A DNA stretch of 64,000 bases from Hygrophila difformis (Eukaryota > Streptophyta > Magnoliopsida > Lamiales > Acanthaceae): positions 19,935,073 through 19,999,072 of the forward strand of contig JAOANR010000015.1 in NCBI GenBank assembly GCA_030278955.1. The letters run 5' to 3'. Position 1 is the first letter of the stretch. Each line of letters opens with the position of its first letter. The position numbers and the translations under genes were made by a program. Below the pieces are notes generated by a model. It was given only the letters and a program-made list of their open reading frames with translations. It searched no databases and had not been told where the DNA came from. Of the stretch, positions 45,793 to 56,870 are shown one piece after another.

Positions 45793-46282
45793 ATTAGCTT
45801 AAACTGAGATTAAGGCCCTGTTCTCTAGGCATTAAATAAACTGTTATGGTCTGAATTTTATAAGACATGGTCATCTAAATTTGTTGGTCTGGTCTGGTCT
45901 GATCAGATCTTATCTTATATAATTTTATTATAGTGACTTGATCCGATCTTGTCTGGTCTGATCTGATCTGAATGAGTCTGGTCTGATCTGATTTGATCTG
46001 TTCTGATCAAAATATTTCTTATTTGATCAGGTCTAATATGATTTTAATAAAATAAGTAATAAATCCTGAAAATAAGTCCAAGACATCGGGTAAGTATTTC
46101 ATATGGTTGGCTTGAAATTTTCACACTTCAAGTATCACTTACAATTCCTTTTGTTTTTGCTTTCTATTCAAAATCTTTCATGTTCAGTTAGATATCAATA
46201 TTTAAGACAATAAAGGTTTAAATAAATTATTCTTTATATAAAATAATTACAAAAATAACGTATGCTATGCAAGTTTGAATTT
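45793..46282. repeat. TCTGRTCTG low-complexity repeat and spacer
   Basis: Between about 45885 and 46020 the words TCTGGTCTGATC and TCTGATCTGATC recur about a dozen times. The preceding GGCCCTGTTCTC (45815) looks like a DNA-transposon end, but no partner was found. No gene. Confidence 0.5.
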
Positions 46283-46764
46283 TGTTAACCGTGAAAATCT
46301 TGAGGAATAAAACCTCTGTTTGATTATGAACCTCAAAGGATTACAAGATTTGTATAATGAAAGTTACAGGGAATTAAGAAAGCGAGTAAAGAAATTGAAA
46401 TAAGAAAAGGAAAAACAAAAGAAAAATGCAGGAAATTGAATTGCAAAAACGTAAAAAATATAAGGTGCGGTTCTCTTTGGAGAAGTTGGGGTTCCTCTCA
46501 TGGGATGCCACCTCCTATTATTTATAAGGAGAGCACCAGCCTCCATCCAAGTTGTAACATCTGTAACGCTCACATAGTCCTCTCCTCTGATGGCGCATAG
46601 TTTTCAATGCCGCTATGATCCTCTCCAACGGATCTTCTGGTTCCACGCTTCTCATAGCTCGTAGTCATCCGTCTCGGGACTCATCCATGGACTGGGCTTA
46701 AAAAATTGGGCCGATGGGAACTCAGCCTCAATAATGGGCTCAAACATCTTTTTAGGTGACAACA
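46283..46764 (-). repeat. Probable solo LTR (482 bp)
   Basis: In the sense direction it begins TGTTGTCACCTAAAAAG and ends CACGGTTAACA. A TATA box (CTTATAAATAATAGG) lies in the sense direction at about 46528-46514. Flanks AATTT (46278-46282) and AATTC (46765-46769) match at four of five bases. The start resembles the solo LTR at 32669-33306, so both may belong to one family. Confidence 0.6.
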
Positions 46765-46769
46765 AATTC

Positions 46770-47196
46770 TAACTCCACTTTTCCAATTACCATTTTGCTT
46801 ATAAACTGATGCTTTATATACTGTACTTGTTAGATATCAGTTTACGTGATTGTGAAAAGTAATTTTATACAATATATGGTAAGCACAACCACATTTTATC
46901 TTCTAATAATTATCACAATTCGCATTTAACAAATTAACATACGTATTTTATTTCCCACAGCCATTTTGGACAATATTAAATTAAACTGTCACTGAAAATT
47001 ATGGCTCTGGACATGCCATGGTGCACGCACTAGCCTAGCTAGGACATGATTCTAACCGCGCATGAAACGGTTTCTGCCATTTGAACCCATCATATTCATT
47101 CCAAAAGGCAGAATGGAATATGATGTATCATTCCTTGACTTCAATGGCCAACCAAATACTTTTCGTCAAGTAGCAGAAACATCTCATCCGTCACGG
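46770..47196. other. Spacer, no gene seen
   Basis: AT-rich sequence without ORFs, terminal repeats or recognisable motifs. Confidence 0.4.
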
Positions 47197-47204
47197 TAAA
47201 CAAA

Positions 47205-47589
47205 GGAATAAAGACCAAAATAATCCCATAACTTAACTTTAATTCCATAATCATTCAAAATTTATTTGAATTTCTCGATCGGTCTTATAACTACATTGAC
47301 GACTCATTCAGTCATCCATCCCACTAATGACCATTAGTGTGAAAGGTAATACCCATTTTGTCCCATAACCGATCTCTAATGTTATTTTGGTCCATATACT
47401 TTTAATGCCAACATAAGCCAAATTGGCATAATATATAAGTTTTGGACTAAATGGGTATTGCATTTCGCACTAATTGTCATTAGTGATTTGGAGGAGTGAA
47501 TTGATCATCGTTCCGATTGAGAAATTAAAATACATTTGAGACGATTTTAGAATAAGAGTAAGTTATAGGACGATTTTGGTTTTATCTCA
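47205..47589. mobile_element. Short TIR element (MITE) with 8-bp target duplication
   Basis: The ends GGAATAAAGACCAAAATAAT and, inverted, TGAGATAAAACCAAAATCGT continue as imperfect inverted repeats for about 150 bp, for example CATAACTTA and CTAATGACCATTAGTG. The repeat TAAACAAA at 47197-47204 and 47590-47597 is an 8-bp duplication, which fits hAT or Mutator-type MITEs. No ORF. Confidence 0.7.
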
Positions 47590-47597
47590 TAAACAAA

Positions 47598-48140
47598 TTA
47601 TGCATTTCCCTATTTAGTTTTACTACCTTAACATCTCCTTAACTCATCATCATGTAAACATACAACTATCACATCTACTGCACCAAAGAACGAACAAGAG
47701 TAATCGCCATCACATACTTCAATCAACTACAGATTCGGATAACAAAATCATAGCTTTTTTCAAGACAAAATACAGTCATCACACATTCGACAGTGTCTGA
47801 TATATATAGATCAGTTAACTAATATTGTCTATGTTTTCTGGCAACAACACTCCCTCCATTTAAAACACTTTCTTAACAACATGGACAATATAATTACTTG
47901 ATTTAGTTAAAGCACTTCATCGACCCACAACCAGGTACTGTCAGGGTTGGGCAGATTTCTGTCAATGAAACCTGTAGCTTCAAAATCGTTTCAACAATTA
48001 ATATTTGGACCCAGACAGAACTCCTCCTCCTGGCAGATTTGGTGCATTCTCATGTCTCATTGAGTTAATGTAACGGACAAAACCTTGACCTTTATTCTAC
48101 AAATTATCAAGAGCCTATCTTTCCTAGTCAATTACATATA
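47598..48140. other. Spacer, no gene seen
   Basis: Sequence of mixed composition without coding, RNA or repeat signals that I can name. Confidence 0.4.
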
Positions 48141-48155
48141 TATGATTCTAACCAA

Positions 48156-48337
48156 CAGCAGTTGACTTGAGTGGATGGAGACTCTAGTCGCTTAAGCAAG
48201 GTCTCGGGTTCGAGCCTTGTGTATGCAAAAAACTGCTTTGGGAGAGACGCCCTTAATTGCCCATGCAGATCCTCGAGGGATTAGTCTTGGGTCCAATATG
48301 GTCTGAGAATACCCGGTTTCACCGAAAAAAAGTTACA
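48156..48337 (+). mobile_element. SINE family 2, copy b
   Basis: The tRNA-like head contains box A (CGCTTAAGCAAGG) and box B (GGGTTCGAGCC). The body is CTGCTTTGGGAGAGACGCCC ... GGGATTAGTCTTGGGTCCAA and the tail is ACCGAAAAAAAG. It is flanked by the 15-bp repeat TATGATTCTAACCAA (48141-48155 and 48338-48352). Confidence 0.9.
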
Positions 48338-48384
48338 TATGATTCTAACCAAACTTTCCTCTTCTCGACCATTGTGATTTTTCA

Positions 48385-48556
48385 CGATAACACCCTCCTC
48401 GATCTCTGGCAGCTTAAGCATAGGTCTCGAGTCCGAGCCTTTGTGTATGCAGAATTCTGCTTTAGGAGAGACAACCTTTCAATGCTCACCTGATCCTCGA
48501 GGGATTAGTCTTGAGTCCAATGAGGCCAGAGGATACCATGATATTAAAAAAAAAAA
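48385..48556 (+). mobile_element. SINE family 2, copy c
   Basis: Same architecture 230 bp downstream of copy b: GCAGCTTAAGCATAGG, GAGTCCGAGCC (degenerate box B), CTGCTTTAGGAGAGACAACC, GGGATTAGTCTTGAGTCCAA and an A-tail. No clear target duplication, so the edges are approximate. Confidence 0.8.
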
Positions 48557-48782
48557 TCACTATGTCTACACAACATCAATAGTCGGAAAATTAAAACAAT
48601 GAAACGTAGTGCGCGACCCGGGCACTAGTAGAGTATTGATAGTTTGATTCACGTGTCCCCGCACCCCGCTCTTGTCATGTGTAATTAATTAATTGTTTAT
48701 TTATTTTTATTGCTTTTTTTAAAATTAAATCATTGTCTAGAAGCTAGAATGGGAGACCTTAAAATAGTAATATATACGTGCA

Positions 48783-48786
<4 letters not shown>

Positions 48787-48846
<60 letters not shown>
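48787..48846. repeat. (ATT)n microsatellite
   Basis: About 20 uninterrupted ATT units, about 230 bp upstream of the LEA-like gene's start codon and about 110 bp upstream of its TATA box. Confidence 0.95.
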
Positions 48847-48848
<2 letters not shown>

Positions 48849-48958
48849 GTGATGGATAATTGGAGGTTATGCAGGTCCAGAAGGCAGCCATTCACTCGCA
48901 ACCAACAATCTTCCTATTAAAAAGTAGTTATTACTAAATTTTGATTTCAGCACAAGGA

Positions 48959-48966
48959 TATAAATA
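48959..48966 (+). promoter_or_regulatory. TATA box of the LEA-like gene
   Basis: TATAAATA in the context GGATATAAATACCCC, 113 bp upstream of the ATG at 49079, with a T/C-rich leader between. Position and context fit a plant core promoter. Confidence 0.7.
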
Positions 48967-49078
48967 CCCCATGCAATAAACCCTTCAATATATTCGATCT
49001 CATCTTGCCTTCATTTCATTCCATTAACCAAAAGTATTTCCCTATCTTCCTTAGTCTTTTCAAAATCTTTTAGACAAA

Positions 49079-49667
49079 ATGTCGAGCAATCAATTTAATG
49101 CTGCCCAAAACCAGGCCCAGTCACAGGTATTAGTATATGCGTATTATGATCACTATTACACACTACTAGTACTTATTTTATTTTTGTTGATTTAATTCCC
49201 TCTATTTTAAAAAAAAAAACCATAAGAGAATTTGGAACATGCTTATTTTTCGTTGATTTAATTTCTTAAAATTTGCTCTTCTTTGTGTATGTCCTAATCA
49301 ACTCCTAAACAAGGAATTCTTGTAATGTCACAGGCCAAAACCGAGCAATGGGCAGAATCCGCAAAGAACACAGCAAGCAAGGCACATGATAAGGCTCACG
49401 AAATCGCCGGACATTCACAGGAACACACCCAGCAAACTAAAGAGGAAAATGCCGGAATTCTTCAACAGGTTTTCATTAAATTTTATTTTATTTCTTTTTA
49501 GGGAAATTTATTCCATAATATTGAGTACTAGGTTTTTCCGTAAAAAATACTTTAAAAATTTTAATATATGCATGCTTGTTTTATAGACTGGAGAAAAAGT
49601 GGCTAATATTGCTCAAGGTGCGGTTGATGGTGTGAAGAACACTCTTGGCATGGGCGACAAGAAATAA
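49079..49667 (+). CDS. Small LEA/KIN-like stress protein (87 aa, three exons)
   Basis: Three exons, all phase 0 with GT-AG borders: 49079-49126 (MSSNQFNAAQNQAQSQ), 49334-49468 (45 codons, starting AKTEQWAESAKNTASKAHDK) and 49587-49667 (TGEKVANIAQGAVDGVKNTL...MGDKK, stop). The protein is very hydrophilic, rich in Ala, Lys, Glu, Gln and His, lacks Cys and Pro, and shows 11-residue amphipathic periodicity. These are marks of LEA group 3/LEA_4 and of the KIN/COR6.6 group of cold- and dehydration-induced proteins. Such proteins are disordered in water, fold to helix on drying and protect membranes and enzymes. It has a TATA box, a Kozak-like AAAATGTC start and an AATAAA near 49733. This is the best intact host gene in the window. 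Its flanks are packed with SINEs and MITEs. Confidence 0.85.
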
Positions 49668-50057
49668 ACTTATTTTAATTTATATAGCAGCCTTATTGCG
49701 ATATGACGCAATACTACTAATTTAGTTAGTTAAATAAAAATGTTTAGAAAGTTATTTGATACTACTTTGGAACATTTGCAAAAGTTCATTTTTGCTACCG
49801 AAAATTTTAGCAGCTATATAGCTAGCAGGCCTGGAAAGGCAGGCAGTTAAACCGTCATTTTTAGCACTATATTCTTAATGTATTTCATCTTGGCTCAGTT
49901 TCTTACCAGTTGATATTTACAAATATCTTATCATAATTGTCACAAAGGAAAGTTTTGGTGTTTTTACTTTTGTATTTAACCTGTAATTATCACCATGTGC
50001 TGAAGTACTGCTTTGTATGTTCTGAGCGTTTTTATACGGCCAAAACACTAATAAATA
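49668..50057 (+). other. 3' flank of the LEA-like gene
   Basis: Contains a likely polyadenylation signal (AATAAA near 49733). Otherwise AT-rich with no gene. Confidence 0.5.
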
Positions 50058-50247
50058 CTCCCTCCGTCCCATTCCAAATGTCCTACTTACTATTTTTGGA
50101 TGTCCCATTACAAATGTCTTCTTTCTATAAATAGAAATAATTTTCCCCTCCAACAACTATGTGGACCCCACCATATACTCACAAACCAACTCTACCTTAA
50201 TTCCCGTGCCCAACAGTAACCAGACACTTGGAGTGGGACGGAGGGAG
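50058..50247. mobile_element. Stowaway-type MITE (190 bp)
   Basis: Ends are CTCCCTCCGTCCCATTCC and GAGTGGGACGGAGGGAG with TA on both sides (50056-50057 and 50248-50249). No ORF that matters. Confidence 0.92.
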
Positions 50248-50436
50248 TACTACACAACACACACCTCATTAATATCTAACACACACACACCTCATCAAGT
50301 CAGTACGCCAACACCTGTTGAATGTCACTCATTCGGCACCCTATCTAAACCCACATGTAACCCGCTATTTTTACCCAATTTTCACTTAATTTGGATGCTT
50401 TAGAATACTTAATTGAAATCACCCTATCTCACAACT

Positions 50437-50622
50437 ACCAAATATAGTTGGCCTGAGTGTTATGGGGCTCTGACAGCTTAATCAATATCTCTAGTTCGAG
50501 CATTTGTGTATGCAGAATTATACTTTGAGAGAGACAACCCTTAAATGCCTACAAGATACTTGAGGGATAGTCATGGGCCCAATGTAGCCCGAGGATACCC
50601 GGTATACGCCAAAAAAAATATG
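50437..50622 (+). mobile_element. SINE family 2, copy d
   Basis: GACAGCTTAATCAATATC (box A), TAGTTCGAGC (box B), TTTGAGAGAGACAACCC, GTAGCCCGAGGATACCCGGT and an A-tail. It is flanked by TCTCACAACT at 50427-50436 and 50623-50632. Confidence 0.88.
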
Positions 50623-50787
50623 TCTCACAACTGAAAAGTGAAAACTACATTCCCATAAACAATTAAGTTAATTCTCTTAGTACGAAATTGAATTAACTGA
50701 ATTAAGTAAAATGTAATTTCAAATAACTTAAGTTTGATTAAGAAAATCACTCGAGCAATTTTTTCCCTTTCTCGTTTTCTTTTAGGT

Positions 50788-50965
50788 GAATACCAGGGTA
50801 TCCACATGTCTCATTATATCCAAGATTAATCACTCAATAATCAGGTGCGCGTTGAAGGGTTGCATCTCTCAACGCAGAATTCTGCATACACAAAGACTCG
50901 AACCCGAGACGTTTGCTTAAGCTGCTAAAGCCCCATATCACTCAGGCCAACTGCATTTGGCTCCT
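50788..50965 (-). mobile_element. SINE family 2, copy e
   Basis: Reverse orientation. The minus strand shows GGCCTGAGTGATATGGGGC, AGCTTAAGCAAACG, GGGTTCGAGTC and the tail (GGTATTCACC) towards 50788. The target duplication is unclear, so the limits are approximate. Confidence 0.8.
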
Positions 50966-50984
50966 TTCTAGTTTTCCGGCTCTT

Positions 50985-51090
50985 TTTAGGTGAATTACCG
51001 GGTATCCCCAGGCCACATTAGACCTAAGACTAATCCCCCAAGGATCTGCATGGGCAATTAAGAACGCATCTCCCAAAGCATTTTTCTCGT
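50985..51090 (-). mobile_element. SINE family 2, copy f, 5'-truncated
   Basis: Only the 3' body is present in reverse (AATTACCGGGTATCCCC, GACCTAAGACTAATCC, CATCTCCCAAAGCA). The tRNA-like head is missing. It lies next to copy e in the same orientation. Confidence 0.78.
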
Positions 51091-51451
51091 TCTTGAATAA
51101 ATATTAATATAAAATAATATTATTTAATTAACTAGTTACACAGAACTAATAAATATATTAAAAATAAACTGAAATATTATCTGACTAATATTTTTTTTTG
51201 TTATAAATTAGGGGTGTGAGCCGTACGGTGAAACGATCAATCTGGTATCATATTCGATTATATTCAAATCCGAGTTTAAAATTTACTATCCAGCATGATA
51301 TTTCAATATTCTATTCGAAACTGAAAATATCAGACCAGATCCATAATCCATGGGATATTCCTAGGATATTATCCGGATTGTTAATCCGGATATCCAAATA
51401 TATTAACACATTAATTATTAATTGAAAATTATCAATAATTATAAAAATTAT

Positions 51452-51620
51452 AGGGATGAGGACTTAGCCCAAGTGGTTAAGTCTCTTAACTTCCAACGGA
51501 AAGTTGGAGGTTCGATTCCTCACCGGTCCCATATCCCTCCCTTTTATTCCCTTTGTAATTTGTGTGGCATGGACTCTCACCACTCATTTCCTAGCCTCTA
51601 TAGGTTGTTCAGGAAAAAAG
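51452..51620 (+). mobile_element. tRNA-derived SINE, family 1, copy c
   Basis: The head is AGGGATGAGGACTTAGCCCA and AGTGGTTAAGTC (box A), the box B GGTTCGATTCC, and the body CCTTTGTAATTTGTGTGG. Flanked by a perfect 16-bp duplication TAATTATAAAAATTAT (51436-51451 and 51621-51636). This is the best-preserved member of the family here. Confidence 0.92.
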
Positions 51621-51935
51621 TAATTATAAAAATTATCAAACATTTTTTATAAAAAATTATAAGATTATCCAATAACTTTTATCCAACTAAATTCATATCC
51701 GTCATGTATCCAATCCGCATTCGTATCCTAAAAATATTTGAATTCATATCCGCATCCAGCGTATCTGTATTTGATCCGAATTCAAAGAAAAAATGTGGGA
51801 TAATATTCGTATCCAATACTACCCGACCGTATCCGTAATGTTTTCATCCGTATCCAATACTACCCGACCGAATTCGACGAAAAAATATAAGTGACTTTTG
51901 ATTCTTGACAAGAGGTTGGTGGGAACTCATATCAA

Positions 51936-52001
<66 letters not shown>
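51936..52001. repeat. (AAT)n microsatellite
   Basis: About 22 AAT units, followed by a short (TATATC)n stretch to 52020. Confidence 0.95.
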
Positions 52002-52031
52002 CTATATCTATATCTATATCTGTATAATATA

Positions 52032-52291
52032 CTCCCTCCGTTTAGAAAAGATAGCTATATTGGTAAAATTGATACTATTCACCTAAACACTTTAATTTAA
52101 AATTTTATCATAAATATACAAGTTAAAATATAGCCAAGTGAGATCTTGTTAGATTCGTCTCATCTTGTAGTTTTTAAATACCGAAGTTTTAGAATTTTTA
52201 CTTCTACCGAATTTGAGTTATTAATGGTTTAAATTGTGCATTAGACTACGTGCTGAGTTGATCAGTAGCTATCTTTAAAAAACGGAGGAAG
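52032..52291 (-). mobile_element. Stowaway-like MITE, second subfamily (260 bp)
   Basis: Ends are CTCCCTCCGTTTAGAAAAG and TTAAAAAACGGAGGAAG with TA on both sides. The body (AAGTGAGATCTTGTTAGATT) is the inverse of the copy at 33422-33680. Confidence 0.88.
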
Positions 52292-52292
52292 T

Positions 52293-52950
52293 ATAAAAAT
52301 AATATCCCTTATGAACAGTAACCTATCAATTATCTCTCACAAAAATCCCCTTATGAACAGTAACCTACCTATTTCCTCAAAATTCACTTTCTGCACGCAA
52401 TCCAATACATATTTCTAATGATCAATAACTCATCAATAACTCAAAATGCATACAAGAAAAAATTCTAAAAATTTGATATTGTAAAACTACATGATGAGAC
52501 GAATCTAATGAAATCCCACTTGATTATGTTTTTTCTTATATAGATATTGTATAAGCATTAGTCAAAGTTGAATAATAAACAGTAGCAAAAGTTAATTCAT
52601 TTTCACTATAAAATGAAGGAATTATAAATTTTTTTTAAAAATAGACCACTTTCAAAATTTAGGGGAACCAAATTCGAGCGAAATTCATTTTATTAGATAA
52701 TTTAATTTCATTAATTATTATATATAAAGAATACTACCAAATAAAAGATGTAATAAAAACTTTATGGTTGATAGTTGAATAATAAACAGTAGCAAAAATC
52801 AATCCATTTTCACTAAAAAAAATGAAGGAATTATTAAAAAAAAACACAATGCACTTTCAAAATATAGGAGAACCAAATTCGAGCGAAATTCACGTTAGAT
52901 AAAGAATACTACCAAATAAAGGATGTAACAAAAACGTTATGTGTTGATAT
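52293..52950 (+). repeat. MITE-related segment followed by a ~200-bp tandem duplication
   Basis: 52293-52566 shares CTGCACGCAATCCAATA and GATGAGACGAATCTAATG with the Stowaway-like subfamily and is closely related to 53636-53900. From 52567 a unit starting GTTGAATAATAAACAGTAGC is repeated at 52774. The two units share AACCAAATTCGAGCGAAATTC and GAATACTACCAAATAAA. Confidence 0.7.
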
Positions 52951-53597
52951 TATATTTATTCTTTAAATATAATTTTAATATTTCTTATTATTCTTAACCA
53001 ATACTCTATTAATTGAAATTATAGTTAAAGAATATATTGTAAATTATTAATAAGTACTTTATAGATTGATATTATTTTCATTAATGAATAACAAATATTT
53101 GTATTAGATAAATTGCAATACGACAATAAGTTGATGAAACTATAGTTACTATAGTTTGTCAATAGATTCATTTACTGTAGTATCTCATATATTTTCCTAA
53201 TTTAATTTGAAAATTTCTACATCTTTATGAAATTTCTAATATCTCAATGCTTTAGGGTGAATCAATATCAATAATCAATTATCGAATACATTACAATTTC
53301 ACGTACTTTCTTTGTCAATGTATGACATTAGAGTCATGAGTAGGAATGTTTTTATATTTGCTTTTTCATTTTTTTTGTCATTTCAACTATTGTTTGTACT
53401 ATAAGTATTTTTAAAATACTAAATTGTAATATATAAATATTGATAATGACATATGTTGGTCAATTTTTATGCAATGGATAGATGTACTCATGTAATCCTT
53501 AAAATATTTTGAGGATGTTGATGAATGTAACCGACATAATAAAATTGAACAATTTTATTTGTTAAATTGGATAATTTTAATCATATTTTTCATAATT
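52951..53597. other. AT-rich DNA upstream of a Helitron-like end
   Basis: No ORF, RNA or repeat recognised. It may be the body of a non-autonomous Helitron ending at 53625. Confidence 0.4.
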
Positions 53598-53625
53598 TCC
53601 GCCCATTGGGTGGGGGAAATACTAG
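53598..53625 (+). mobile_element. Helitron-like 3' terminus
   Basis: The imperfect hairpin TTTCCGCCCATTGGGTGGGG is followed by GAAATACTAG and then T. It closely resembles the terminus at 43731-43760 (GGAAATACTAG|T). The 5' TC end was not found. Confidence 0.65.
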
Positions 53626-53635
53626 TAATATATAA

Positions 53636-53900
53636 AAATAATATCCCTTATGAACAGTAACCTACTCCTATAAACAGTAAGCTATCAATTCCCTCTCACA
53701 AAAATCCCCTTATGAAGAGTAACCTACCTACATCCTCAATATTCACTTTCTGCACGCAATCCAATATACATTTTTAATGCTTAATAACTCAATTGTGTAT
53801 AATTAATTTTTTTAAAAAGTTTGATATTATAAAACTACAAGATGTGACGAATCCAACGATATATCAATTGACTATATTTTTTCTTCTATAAATGTTGTAT
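53636..53900 (+). mobile_element. Stowaway-like MITE copy truncated by Gypsy-B
   Basis: AATATCCCTTATGAACAGTA, CTGCACGCAATCCAATA and GTGACGAATCCAACGA align with 52298-52560. The sequence is cut at 53900 (TTGTAT) exactly where the Gypsy-B LTR starts, so it is the insertion target. Confidence 0.75.
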
Positions 53901-54171
53901 TGGAACACCCCGGATTTGATAACCCAGGCCGGGATGTCACCGCCACACCTCCCTAGCAAGACACGACATCTTCGAGCTTGCTAGAGATGCAAGGCTATGG
54001 TATTGCAGTATTTAAAATATTTAAACAAATAAAAACAGCCCATTGTAATATAATTTGAAAATAATGATATTTAAGTTGCAGCTGAAAGTAGTATTTAAAT
54101 ATATGTATTACAGCGGAATTTAAATTGGGACAACATAGCCAAAACACGGGTTAAACAGGCCCGTTCATGCA

Positions 54172-56677
54172 TGTAACACCCCGGATTTGATAACCCAGGC
54201 CGGGATGCCACCGCCACACCTCCCCAAGCAAGACGCGAACCATTTCGAGCTTACTTGAGAAGATGCTAAGGCTAAGTTGTATCAATAATTTAGAAAAATA
54301 ATTTAAAACCATTCAAACAGTGCCTGAATTTTAAATCAGAGTTAAGCCTAACATGCATAATTTAAAAACAGTGCGGAAGCTCAGTAAGGGCCAAACACGG
54401 CCAAACATGAGTTCAAAATTCGTAAAAGAATTTAAAAAAATTAAGTGCGACAAGTCTTCGGGAATTCCCATCCCAAATGGTAAAATGCCATGCGCTAATC
54501 TTCCACATCTGAAAAAAAAATAGAGACAACGTATCTTATCAGTACAACGGTACTGAGTAAGTTAATATATAGCACAACGAATTTTAAAAGTTTTTAGGAG
54601 AGTATACAAAATAATATATTTATTTAAAAAGACGAATAAATAAATTAATTTAAAATCTCTTACACATATTCCACGAATATTTTATCAATGTTAGTTATGA
54701 TCGAGGACACCCCATTAATATATCCTAGGGACGAACCCACAGGACCAACCTTTGGGACTTTATACCCACAAGGACTCAAACATATCCTAGGGACGAACCC
54801 TTGGGATCAACCTCTGGGACTCGTACCCACGAGGTAAGTGCATGCAGCGGACCCTATACAGACACACTCCGGAGCCCTAGATAACCCATACGGATACATC
54901 TAGGAGTATAGACTCATACATCACAATAATCAATGCCGTTTTGGCTACAAAAGAGGGGGCGACATAATTTTCACCACATTGGGCATCCCACTCGATCAAA
55001 ACTTACAAAGTTTTAAAACCACATTTTATCATTTCATAATATCTCCACATTTCCAGAATCCATATTCTTCAAAAATGAGTAACACTCGACTCATAGTTCA
55101 TCGAATAATCAAAATAGCATTTACCGAACAAAAATGATATTATAGCAGTTTCTGAAATCGCCTTTAAAAATGCAGTAACCAATTTTTAAAAATTCTGGAA
55201 AAATTACAGTGGCTAGGAATCATCAAAATAAGCATTTTTCATAGAAATAGCCATCTCAAAATTCGGACTCTAAACTGGTCATTTTAATTGATTTCATAAA
55301 GCTATTGAATTACAATTTCTCTTGCTTCAGTAAATTCGACCACAGTGAGTTCAAAAATTCATAACAATTTCATACATGCTCTAAAAATCATGAAATTTTA
55401 CAGGGATGATCTAGGCACATAATGGAACAAATTTCGTGAAGACATCAAGCACTAAAAACGTCCATAGGCGAGAGTGATTCGAACAACAAAACTGACTACA
55501 TACATTCATCAAAACTGTTCACACATACGCAGAAAATACCAGATCGAATTTGGGTGACCAAAACTTGTCCAAAAATTATAAAAATTTACAGAGAGCATCT
55601 TTAGGACATTAGGAACAAGTTTCATTTTGGAAGGTTCTCCTAAAAATGTACGGATCATGGTCGAATTCACAGAACAATAAAATTGGTCATAGGAAAACCC
55701 TATTTGACAGATTTTGTCAAATGAAAAGATAAACCTATATCTCGAGTTATACTCAACCAAAACTCCTAAAAATCGACGTGCACAATACTAACTTACTTGA
55801 GATGAGTTTAGGATCGAAATTCCCCTTGGTAGAATCCCCGAGATCGTCCGGAACAGCCCCACGAATCAACACCTCCCTCCGATTGAATCTATTTTGGAGT
55901 TGTCGAAAGAATTCTTAGTTCTAGGGCAACAAACTCGAATCTAAAACCAATAGAATGAAGTAGAACTCTTACCTAACCTTAGAAGAATGGATTGGATCAC
56001 TTGAACACGTCCAACTCTCTGCCAAGTGAAGCACAACTCAAGAATTCTCACCACTCTCACTATGAAACTTCTTAAGTGCAAATGGGTGGAATGGAGGCAT
56101 GACTAGGGTATTTATAGAGGTGGAGAATAGCCCAATGACTGTCATAGGATGCTAGGGATGTGAGGGGACGAATTTAGCTCCATAACCCCTGACTTAACTC
56201 CCTCAACCCTCATCCAAAACCCCCACTACTCCACAAGACTTCATAGGATTCCCTCAAGTGATCATATAGCCTCATAACTGATTTGTTGGGGTCTTAATGC
56301 ACCCAATAATCATTGTCAAGCACCCCACAACGTCCCTCAATGCTTGAAATTCAATTTGGAGTCGTTTGGAATCACCCACCACCGAATTCATGGCAAGAAA
56401 CGCATGGGCGTTATGACTTTGTTCATAACAGCAGGGTGGCGTGCTGGTGGCGCGCACCGCGCGGACACCAGCCTGCGAATTTTTTTTTTTTTTTAATATT
56501 ATGATTTTTAATCTCTTAAAAATCATAATATGAATTATCCGAGATTGTTGGGATAATTCGATACATCTATCCCGAGTCGCGATTATCCGAAATATTTAAT
56601 TCCACTCTCTCGGAATTATTTCGATTTCAATAAATAAATCCAAATTCGTAAATTTTGGATTTTTTTCGGGTATTACA
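54172..56677 (-). repeat. Gypsy-2 3' LTR
   Basis: On plus: TGTAACACCCCGG...TCGGGTATTACA. Contains the hairpin CAGTACAACGGTACTG at 54540-54555. The CACACTCCGGAGCCC...AACCCATACGGATAC block is at 54865-54900, and a GC-rich block (GGCGCGCACCGCGCGG) at 56449-56464. Short ORFs inside are not genes. Confidence 0.95.
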
Positions 56678-56843
56678 GTCTACCCTCCTTAGAAATCAAC
56701 TTCGTCCTCGAAGTTGGGTCGCACTCGGACTGATAGTAATGCATGTAATAATTGACACGCATAAAATATTTGAGGTTTGAAAATTAAATTCTTACCTCGG
56801 CGCGTGACGACTCTCTGCGGGGTATCACATCCTCCCCCCCTTA
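56678..56843 (-). other. Gypsy-2 3' untranslated region with two polypurine tracts
   Basis: In the sense direction TAAGGGGGGGGAGGA (56843-56831, roughly) is followed by TGTGATACCCC, an LTR-like start. About 150 bp later CTAAGGAGGGTAGAC directly precedes the real LTR. This is the same double arrangement as in Gypsy-A. Confidence 0.85.
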
Positions 56844-56870
56844 GAACTACAGTTATGTCCCCATAACTGC

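Noticed and set aside
55509..55760. ORF of 83 codons duplicated at 59744-59995
   Set aside because: The two copies lie in the paired Gypsy-2 LTRs; no motif, and LTRs of this type are non-coding.
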